Source: Sphingomonas bacterium (GTDB lineage: Bacteria > Pseudomonadota > Alphaproteobacteria > Sphingomonadales > Sphingomonadaceae). From it: a stretch of 12,169 nt of DNA. Made by a program: the position numbers and the translations under genes. Under the pieces are notes generated by a model. It saw only the letters and a program-made list of their open reading frames with translations, did not search any database and was not told where the DNA came from. The DNA lies in NCBI GenBank assembly GCA_026785965.1, contig JAJAYY010000064.1, positions 1 through 12,169 on the forward strand, given 5' to 3'. Shown in pieces: positions 7,821 to 12,169 of this stretch (positions within the stretch are counted from its first letter, which is position 1; every line of letters starts with the position of its first letter).

Positions 7821-8110
7821 CGGCGTTCTCCTGATGTGCGGTTGCGTTCGATCGCGACAATTTCAGCGGCGGTCAGTCCGTCAAACGCCGCACGAGCAGT
7901 CGCGGCGGGATCACGGTTGGCATAAAGCCGGGCGGGCACGGTGGCGATGGCGCTGTCGAACATCAGGCGGTCGGCGGCGGGCAAATCCTGGCGAGCGGCC
8001 GCGGTGGACACTGCGAAAGCGTCGGGCGACGAGCCGTCGATGCGGGTGGCAGGTGGATCAGTACAGGCGGCAAGACCGCCGACCAGCGCGATGACGGCCG
8101 CACGGATCAC
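7817..8110 (-). CDS. Small predicted lipoprotein
   Basis: 97 residues. A short hydrophobic leader ([16 protein letters not shown]) ends in a lipobox L-A-A-C with C16 as the predicted lipid-modified residue, so the mature protein is about 82 residues and membrane-anchored. The mature part, with IDGSSPDAFAVSTAAARQDLPAADRLMFDSAIATV and FDGLTAAEIVAIERNR, looks helical. It resembles small lipoproteins of the DUF6694 type (conserved 'D.SS..AF..S...M...L'), though I cannot verify that assignment. The GTG start overlaps the scoB TGA (GTGA), with no clear own Shine-Dalgarno; its stop overlaps the start of the exported hydrolase. A role beside that hydrolase in the periplasm is inferred from this adjacency only. 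Confidence 0.82.
   Translation of the reverse strand: MIRAAVIALVGGLAACTDPPATRIDGSSPDAFAVSTAAARQDLPAADRLMFDSAIATVPARLYANRDPAATARAAFDGLTAAEIVAIERNRTSGERR
7827..7832 (-). promoter_or_regulatory. Shine-Dalgarno of the MBL hydrolase gene
   Basis: AGGAGA on the minus strand, six bases before the ATG at 7820 and inside the end of the lipoprotein gene. It is among the clearer ribosome sites inside the overlapping part of the operon and suggests that the hydrolase can initiate independently as well as by coupling. Confidence 0.75.
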
Positions 8111-8766
8111 TCGACGTAATGCGCCGTGGTCTTGGACCGCACCTCTTCGGCGGTCACTCCGGGCGCGGTTTCGACCAGCCGGAACGGCGATGAGTGATCG
8201 GGTCGTTCGAACACCGCCAGGTCGGTGATGATCATGTCGACGCTGTTCCTGCCGGTCAGCGGCAGGGTGCAGGCGGGAATGAACTTGGGATCGCCGTTCT
8301 TCGAGACATGCTCCATCACGACGATGATCCGTTTGACCCCGGCGACAAGGTCCATCGCCCCGCCCATGCCCTTGATCATCTTGCCCGGGATCATCCAGTT
8401 GGCGATGTCGCCGCCCTCGCTGACCTCCATCGCGCCCAGCACGGTCAAATCGATATGACCGCCGCGGATCATCGCGAAACTGTCCGCCGAGGAGAAATAG
8501 GAGGAGGAGTCGAGCTCGCTGATCGTCTGCTTGCCGGCATTGATCAAATCGGCATCGACCTCGTCAGCATATGGAAACGGCCCGATCCCGAGCATCCCGT
8601 TTTCCGACTGCAGCGTGACCGTCATGTCGGCCGGAATATTATTCGCGACGAGCGTCGGAATCCCGATGCCGAGATTGACGTAAAACCCGTCCTTGAGCTC
8701 GCGCGCTGCTCGCGCCGCCATCTGATTGCGGTCCCAGCCTTGAGCGATCCCGTCGTGCGCGGTCAT
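8107..8766 (-). CDS. scoB: 3-oxoacid CoA-transferase subunit B
   Basis: 219-residue beta subunit of a class I CoA-transferase. With subunit A it moves CoA from succinyl-CoA to acetoacetate (or a related 3-oxoacid), giving acetoacetyl-CoA and succinate in the cytosol. The catalytic glutamate is E55 in the signature SENGMLGIG; upstream are [15 protein letters not shown], and downstream [29 protein letters not shown] and [21 protein letters not shown], all family hallmarks. Length is normal. The start codon overlaps the scoA stop (ATGA), with a GGGAGG site at 8774-8779. A 3-oxoadipate CoA-transferase (PcaJ/CatJ) is a close relative, but no other aromatic-pathway gene is nearby and the sequence pattern fits ScoB better. 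Confidence 0.96.
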   Translation of the reverse strand: MTAHDGIAQGWDRNQMAARAARELKDGFYVNLGIGIPTLVANNIPADMTVTLQSENGMLGIGPFPYADEVDADLINAGKQTISELDSSSYFSSADSFAMIRGGHIDLTVLGAMEVSEGGDIANWMIPGKMIKGMGGAMDLVAGVKRIIVVMEHVSKNGDPKFIPACTLPLTGRNSVDMIITDLAVFERPDHSSPFRLVETAPGVTAEEVRSKTTAHYVE

Positions 8767-9476
8767 CGTCCCGCCTCCCGCTCTCGCACGGTCATGAATT
8801 CAATCTTCTTGTCGTAAGGCGAGCCGTTGAACAGGCGCTTGATGTAGATGCTCGGGACATGGATGCAGTCGGGGTCGAGGCTGCCGACCGGGACGATCTC
8901 TTCGACCTCGGCGACGCAAATCTTGCCGCAGGTCGCGGCCGGCTGGTTGAAGTTGCGCGCGGTCTTGCGGAACAGAAGGTTGCCCACCTCGTCGGCCTTC
9001 CAGCCCTTGATGATGCTCAAATCGGCGCGGATGCCGCGTTCGAGGATATACTCCTCGCCGTCGAATTCCTTGACCTCCTTGCCCTCGGCGACCTGCGTAC
9101 CGACCCCCGTCTTGGTGTAGAAACCGGGAATCCCCGCTCCGCCCGCGCGCATCCGCTCGGCGAGCGTGCCTTGGGGGCAGAATTCGACCTCCAATTCGCC
9201 CGCCAGATATTGCCGCTCGAACTCCTTATTCTCGCCGACGTAGGACGAAATCATCTTCTTGACCTGGCGCGTGCGCAGCAGCTTGCCGAGCCCCTCGCCG
9301 TCGATCCCGGCATTGTTGCTGGCGATGGTCAAATCCTTGACCCCCGAGGCGACGATCGCGTCGATCAGCCGCTCGGGAATGCCGCACAGCCCGAACCCGC
9401 CGGCAGCAATCGTCATGCCGTCATAGAGCAAGCCGTCCAAGGCGGCGGCGGCGTCGGGGAAGATGTTCTGGGCCAT
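8763..9476 (-). CDS. scoA: 3-oxoacid CoA-transferase subunit A
   Basis: 237-residue alpha subunit of the same CoA-transferase. It carries the glycine-rich CoA-transferase signature [10 protein letters not shown] (26-35) and the family blocks [40 protein letters not shown] and [22 protein letters not shown]. The ATG at 9476 is chosen because AAGGA lies seven bases upstream (9484-9488) and the protein then begins [15 protein letters not shown], the usual length for the family. The frame stays open to a TTG at 9512, but that would add 12 residues with no support. Together with ScoB it forms a heteromeric enzyme; equal production is aided by the ATGA overlap. Confidence 0.96.
   Translation of the reverse strand: MAQNIFPDAAAALDGLLYDGMTIAAGGFGLCGIPERLIDAIVASGVKDLTIASNNAGIDGEGLGKLLRTRQVKKMISSYVGENKEFERQYLAGELEVEFCPQGTLAERMRAGGAGIPGFYTKTGVGTQVAEGKEVKEFDGEEYILERGIRADLSIIKGWKADEVGNLLFRKTARNFNQPAATCGKICVAEVEEIVPVGSLDPDCIHVPSIYIKRLFNGSPYDKKIEFMTVREREAGR
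8774..8779 (-). promoter_or_regulatory. Shine-Dalgarno of scoB
   Basis: GGGAGG on the minus strand, seven bases before the scoB ATG at 8766 and lying within the 3' end of scoA. Confidence 0.7.
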
Positions 9477-9483
9477 GACCCCG

Positions 9484-9488
9484 TCCTT
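9484..9488 (-). promoter_or_regulatory. Shine-Dalgarno deciding the scoA start
   Basis: AAGGA on the minus strand, seven bases before the ATG at 9476, in the 42-bp gap after the DUF2855 gene. It supports this ATG over the upstream in-frame TTG at 9512. I see no hairpin terminator in the gap. Confidence 0.7.
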
Positions 9489-9518
9489 AGGTAAGCGCCA
9501 CGACGCGGGCAAGACGGT

Positions 9519-10610
9519 TCAAAGGCGAATGACGATCCCGGTGCGCGGATCGGCGCGACCGGCAACCGCTTCGTCATAAGCGGCGAGGGCAGCGTCGGCC
9601 CCGTCGCGCAGGTCGAGCCGGAACAGCTTCCGCGCATCGCCGAGGAAGTGCGTCCAGGCTGCGGCCATGCGGTCGCGAAAGCCCGCCGCGCCCCACTCCT
9701 TCGATCGTTTGTCGACCCGCGCTGGAGCGAAAAAGCCAACTGCCGGGAAGCGCTCGCCCGGCGCGCTATCCCAATGCGCCTTGCCGACGATCAGCGTCAG
9801 CTTGAGCGCCGCGCCCAAATGACGGTGAAGCGCGGCCGTCACTTCATTGTCCCCCGCAATATCGACAAATGCGGCGGGAGTCGCGGCAGCGATCGCGGCG
9901 ATCTCGTCGTAGAGCACCAGCTCGTCATACACGCCCGCCTGCGCCAGGAAGTCGCGTCCGCGCGCAGATGTCAGCCCAACCAGCCGCGGCCGCCCTTCGC
10001 GCTGGCGCATCGCATGCGCAAAGCCGATCGCGGTCTTTGATGATGCGCTCGCGACGATCACCTGCTCCGCGCCATAATCGCCTTCGTCCTCGAACTGGTC
10101 GGCGATCAGCCAGCCGGTCAGGTAAAGCGGTCGAAACACCGGCCAATAATCGCGATCGGCCTCGGCAAAATCGGTCAAGGCAGCGACGCGCAAATAATGA
10201 TCATAGACCGACGGCATTCCCGCGCGGTGCGGCGCCACGTCGACGAACCCGCCGGCGTTGATCCGCCCGGGGGTCAGGCGGACGTGCGATGCCATCGGAA
10301 AATAACCGTATACTTCTTCGCCCTCGGCCACCCCTTCGACGGCACTTCGAGTCACGGTCGCGAACCCCCACACCGGCAGGCGCCCCGCCCCGCCTTCGGG
10401 CGAGAAGAAATCCCAATAACCTTTGCCGTTGGCCAACAGCCCGACCGGCTTGCCGAGCGCGGCATAAGTGACGTTGTTGGCGGTCATCGCAAAACGGTCG
10501 AGCCGAACCTCGACCTGATCTTCGGCGAGCTCTGGCGCTGCTTCCACGACCAGCTTCGCAGTGGCAATCGCGTCGCGATCGATATCGATGGCCCACCGGG
10601 CGTCGCTCAT
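9519..10610 (-). CDS. DUF2855 family protein
   Basis: 363 residues, recognised as DUF2855 (Pfam PF11017) by VRLDRFAMTANNVTYAALG, GKGYWDFF, LPVWGFATVTRS and YGYFPMASHV in the N-terminal part, DYWPVFRPLYLTGWLI in the middle, and the C-terminal half with VIVASASSKTAIGFAHAM (184-196 for its first part). By layout it looks related to medium-chain dehydrogenases: a barrel-like N-terminal part, then a Rossmann-like part where SASSKTA replaces the usual glycine-rich loop. No biochemical role is established as far as I know. The ATG at 10610 is preferred to the in-frame ATG at 10616, because AAGGGG (10617-10622) sits six bases before the former and touches the latter. It lies 18 bp after the DUF2306 gene and 42 bp before scoA, so probably in the same transcript. 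Confidence 0.88.
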   Translation of the reverse strand: MSDARWAIDIDRDAIATAKLVVEAAPELAEDQVEVRLDRFAMTANNVTYAALGKPVGLLANGKGYWDFFSPEGGAGRLPVWGFATVTRSAVEGVAEGEEVYGYFPMASHVRLTPGRINAGGFVDVAPHRAGMPSVYDHYLRVAALTDFAEADRDYWPVFRPLYLTGWLIADQFEDEGDYGAEQVIVASASSKTAIGFAHAMRQREGRPRLVGLTSARGRDFLAQAGVYDELVLYDEIAAIAAATPAAFVDIAGDNEVTAALHRHLGAALKLTLIVGKAHWDSAPGERFPAVGFFAPARVDKRSKEWGAAGFRDRMAAAWTHFLGDARKLFRLDLRDGADAALAAYDEAVAGRADPRTGIVIRL

Positions 10611-10616
10611 CACCAT

Positions 10617-10622
10617 CCCCTT
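10617..10622 (-). promoter_or_regulatory. Shine-Dalgarno deciding the DUF2855 start
   Basis: AAGGGG on the minus strand, six bases from the ATG at 10610 but zero bases from the ATG at 10616; the spacing favours the shorter product. Confidence 0.65.
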
Positions 10623-10628
10623 GATCAG

Positions 10629-11195
10629 CTACGCGGCGTGGTCGAAGCCTGTCGTTGCGTCAATTGCCGGCTTGTCGAATGCCCACTGCCACATCGTCCG
10701 TCCCGGCGTGAAGGCAGTCAGCCCGGCAATAATCAAGGCGCCAAGGAAGAAGTTGCGCAAATGCTTCTTATGCTCGTCGATCTTTCCCTGCCGCGCGGTG
10801 AGGATCGCTTGGGGCACGGCGACAAAGGTCAGCAACGTGAACAGGTGGATCCAGCTGAAATTGCCGTCGTTGATGTTGCGGATGAAGATCGTCGCGATCG
10901 CGGTGACGAACATCAGGCTGAGCCAGATCTTGCCCAGCAGCTTGTGCCGCGCGCCGCCTTTTCTCGACAGGATAACATAAGCGCCGAGCGGTATCGCGGG
11001 GATCACCGTCGCTAGATGCACGCTCAGCGCGATATCCTTTACCCACGGTGTCGGCGGCGCATAACCCAGCATCCAGCGCAGGAAAGCGTAGACGCACAGC
11101 GCCAGGAGCAGCGCCGACGCCGACGCCGCCGCGATCCTTACGGCGGGCGGCAAGTCGAACTTCTGGGTCGAAAGGGGCAAGGCAAAGACGGTCAT
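10629..11195 (-). CDS. DUF2306 family membrane protein, first gene of the operon
   Basis: 188 residues with about five membrane helices (roughly 21-40, 54-77, 87-105, 114-133, 148-163). The pattern LSVHLATVIPAIPLGAYVIL, ARHKLLGKIWLSLMFVTA, FSWIHLFTLLTFVAVP, DEHKKHLRNFFLGALIIAGLTAFTPGR is that of DUF2306 inner-membrane proteins, whose function is unknown. Histidines H60, H84, H118, H142 and H145 lie in or next to the helices and would be candidates for ligand or haem contact, but that is only a guess. The ATG at 11195 is chosen; the frame continues to a TTG at 11237, but the extra 14 residues overlap the inverted-repeat region. GGAAAG lies about ten bases upstream, a weak ribosome site. It heads the minus-strand gene set and is transcribed away from the LytTR gene. 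Confidence 0.87.
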   Translation of the reverse strand: MTVFALPLSTQKFDLPPAVRIAAASASALLLALCVYAFLRWMLGYAPPTPWVKDIALSVHLATVIPAIPLGAYVILSRKGGARHKLLGKIWLSLMFVTAIATIFIRNINDGNFSWIHLFTLLTFVAVPQAILTARQGKIDEHKKHLRNFFLGALIIAGLTAFTPGRTMWQWAFDKPAIDATTGFDHAA

Positions 11196-11220
11196 GGGGC
11201 GGGCTTTCCGGTGGTTGATC

Positions 11221-11234
11221 AGGCAATCATGCCT
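11221..11234. repeat. Small inverted repeat AGGCA-atca-TGCCT
   Basis: A perfect 5-bp dyad with a 4-base centre, 26 bases upstream of the DUF2306 start. It could be a weak leader hairpin or part of an operator; short enough to be chance. Confidence 0.4.
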
Positions 11235-11235
11235 C

Positions 11236-11260
11236 AAGCCGCTTTGCCGCCAAGCGGCTT
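11236..11260. repeat. Perfect 9-bp inverted repeat
   Basis: AAGCCGCTT (11236-11244) and AAGCGGCTT (11252-11260) are exact reverse complements around a 7-base loop. It is not followed by a T-run on either strand, so it is less like an intrinsic terminator and more like an operator or a leader hairpin. Confidence 0.65.
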
Positions 11261-11321
11261 TCCGCTAATCGGTCATCGGCTTCGTAAAGCGCGCCACGCG
11301 GTGCGAATTTGCCGCTTGGCG
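11248..11321. repeat. Dispersed 11-bp inverted repeat pair
   Basis: CGCCAAGCGGC (11248-11258) recurs as its exact reverse complement GCCGCTTGGCG (11311-11321), 52 bases apart. The pair flanks most of the presumed promoter region, and the left copy overlaps the 9-bp dyad, so the two pairings would be mutually exclusive in RNA. Confidence 0.55.
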
Positions 11322-11336
11322 ATTCGCGAACGGGCC

Positions 11337-11344
11337 GGGGGAGG
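11337..11344 (+). promoter_or_regulatory. Shine-Dalgarno deciding the LytTR gene's GTG start
   Basis: GGGGGAGG ends five bases before the GTG at 11350. An ATG at 11345 lies in another frame and too near the site, so GTG is the start. Confidence 0.75.
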
Positions 11345-11349
11345 ATGAA

Positions 11350-12141
11350 GTGCCGACGCCGCGCGAGGTGACGATAGAAGTGGGCGTGATGCTGGCCATC
11401 GGGCTGGCGCTCGCCGCGCTCGGCCCGTTCGGCAGCTTCGCCATGGGCAGCTTTCCCGTGCGCCTGGCTTATTGGGTGCCGATGACGCTGATGGGCTATG
11501 CGATCGTGCGCCCGACCGTCGGCGCCTCGCAGCTATTCGCCGAGCGACTGGCAATCGATCGCATTGCGGCGGCGCTGGTCGCGGTCGCGATCGCCGCCGC
11601 CCCGGCGACCTTTGTCGTCCTGTGGTGGAACGGCAAAACGATCGCCGCGGTCCCGACCTTCGAACGGTGGTTCCAACTCTATGTCCAGGTGGCACTGGTC
11701 GGGGTCTTGGTCACGGGGCTGTTCTTGCTGCTCGAACGACGCACCAAAGCGGACCCGGCGCTTGCCCCGACCGCTAAAGACTTGTCCCCGGACCCGCCGG
11801 CCCCGCTGGCCGTAGTGGCCAGCCCCGGACAGCGCTTTCTCGACCGCCTCCCTCCGGTCTGGGCCGACCGCCTCGTCGCGCTCGAAATGGAGGACCATTA
11901 TGTCCGCGCCCACGGCCCCGGCACCAGCGCGCTGATCCTGCTTCGGATGCGCGATGCCGAGGCCGAGCTGGCGACCATCGACGGGATGCGTATCCACCGC
12001 AGCTGGTGGGTCGCGCGCCGCGCGGTCGAAAAAGTGCTGCGCGACGGCCGCAACTATAAATTGCGCCTCGACGGCGGCCTCGAGGCCCCGGTTGCGCGCG
12101 ATCGGGTGGCGGCGCTCAAGGCCGCCAACTGGTTGGGTTAG
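11350..12141 (+). CDS. Membrane-anchored LytTR-domain transcriptional regulator
   Basis: 263 residues, GTG start. The N-terminal half has four predicted membrane helices (about 8-24, 36-53, 71-92, 109-128), followed by a proline-rich cytoplasmic linker (about 130-165). The C-terminal ~100 residues form a LytTR DNA-binding domain: LVALEMEDHYVRAHGPGTSALILLRMRDAEAEL, the near-invariant IHRSWWVARRAVEKV, and KLRLDGGLEAPVARDRVAALK. This membrane-plus-LytTR layout is common in sphingomonads and their relatives. There is no receiver domain and no adjacent histidine kinase, so it probably senses a membrane or periplasmic signal directly or is controlled by protein partners. Being divergent from the scoAB operon, it is the likely regulator of that operon, and the inverted repeats between them are candidate sites. 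The TAG stop is followed by 28 bases with nothing recognisable. Confidence 0.92.
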   Translation: MPTPREVTIEVGVMLAIGLALAALGPFGSFAMGSFPVRLAYWVPMTLMGYAIVRPTVGASQLFAERLAIDRIAAALVAVAIAAAPATFVVLWWNGKTIAAVPTFERWFQLYVQVALVGVLVTGLFLLLERRTKADPALAPTAKDLSPDPPAPLAVVASPGQRFLDRLPPVWADRLVALEMEDHYVRAHGPGTSALILLRMRDAEAELATIDGMRIHRSWWVARRAVEKVLRDGRNYKLRLDGGLEAPVARDRVAALKAANWLG

Positions 12142-12169
12142 AGTCTGTTTCAGTTAGACGGCACCGGCC

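Larger units (their letters stand above)
11196..11349. promoter_or_regulatory. Divergent intergenic region with inverted repeats
   Basis: 154 bases between the operon's first gene and the LytTR gene, necessarily holding promoters for both directions unless transcription enters from outside. No clear sigma-70 -35/-10 pair stands out on either strand. Several dyads do (11221-11234, 11236-11260, an 11-bp inverted pair 11248-11258/11311-11321, GCGAAT/ATTCGC at 11303-11308/11322-11327, and TTCGCGAA at 11323-11330), which would suit operators or 5' leader hairpins. Confidence 0.6.

Noticed and set aside
7056..7925. A 289-codon + strand frame opposite the MBL hydrolase and lipoprotein genes
   Set aside because: The minus strand encodes proteins with a complete zinc motif, signal peptide and lipobox. 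The + product is a basic, motif-free antisense translation common in GC-rich DNA.
9477..9512. N-terminal extension of scoA to a TTG start
   Set aside because: The extension has no family support, whereas the ATG at 9476 has a Shine-Dalgarno at the correct distance and gives the normal subunit length.
10197..11015. A 272-codon + strand frame opposite the DUF2855 and DUF2306 genes
   Set aside because: It spans two real minus-strand genes and their junction, has no motif, and lacks a plausible ribosome site.
11196..11237. N-terminal extension of the DUF2306 protein to a TTG start
   Set aside because: It would run into the inverted-repeat region and adds a charged, poorly hydrophobic stretch; the ATG at 11195 gives a normal membrane protein.
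11236..11260. Intrinsic terminator
   Set aside because: The stem is good, but no T-run follows on either strand, and its location between divergent genes is not where a terminator is expected.

Overview
The window looks like GC-rich alphaproteobacterial DNA, most plausibly from a sphingomonad (Sphingomonadaceae or a relative). That is an inference from base composition, from the style of the encoded proteins (a membrane-anchored LytTR regulator, DUF2855, scoAB) and from tightly overlapping genes. No rRNA or other taxonomic marker is present. Coding density is very high: the only real intergenic region is 154 bp (11196-11349), and I see no tRNA, rRNA, insertion sequence or CRISPR.

Region 1 (65-5641, + strand) is one 1858-residue acidic repeat protein of the RTX / hemolysin-type calcium-binding class. 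It has no N-terminal signal peptide, a single cysteine, and a C-terminus of the type I secretion kind (ending in GDFFL). It is a mosaic: an N-terminal partial unit, three ~365-residue long repeats that are mostly not classical nonapeptide RTX, an EF-hand-like plus helical insert, two nearly identical 116-residue RTX modules (each with three 27-bp tandem repeats), and a serralysin-type C-terminal domain. No ABC transporter or membrane fusion protein for its export is encoded here.

Region 2 (5651-11195, - strand) is a compact apparent operon read right to left: a DUF2306 membrane protein, a DUF2855 protein, 3-oxoacid CoA-transferase subunits A and B, a small lipoprotein, an exported metallo-beta-lactamase-fold hydrolase, a quinone-oxidoreductase-type dehydrogenase, and a 119-residue protein of unknown function. 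From scoA to the last gene every junction is a 1- or 4-base stop/start overlap, which implies translational coupling. The scoAB pair suggests acetoacetate (ketone body) or related short-chain keto-acid activation. The exported hydrolase and lipoprotein suggest a periplasmic step, but their substrate is unknown. The operon converges on the RTX gene with only 9 bp between the stop codons.

Region 3 (11196-12141) is a divergent promoter region rich in inverted repeats, followed by a four-helix membrane protein with a C-terminal LytTR DNA-binding domain on the + strand. Its position makes it the obvious candidate regulator of the operon and of itself, but this is inference from layout only.
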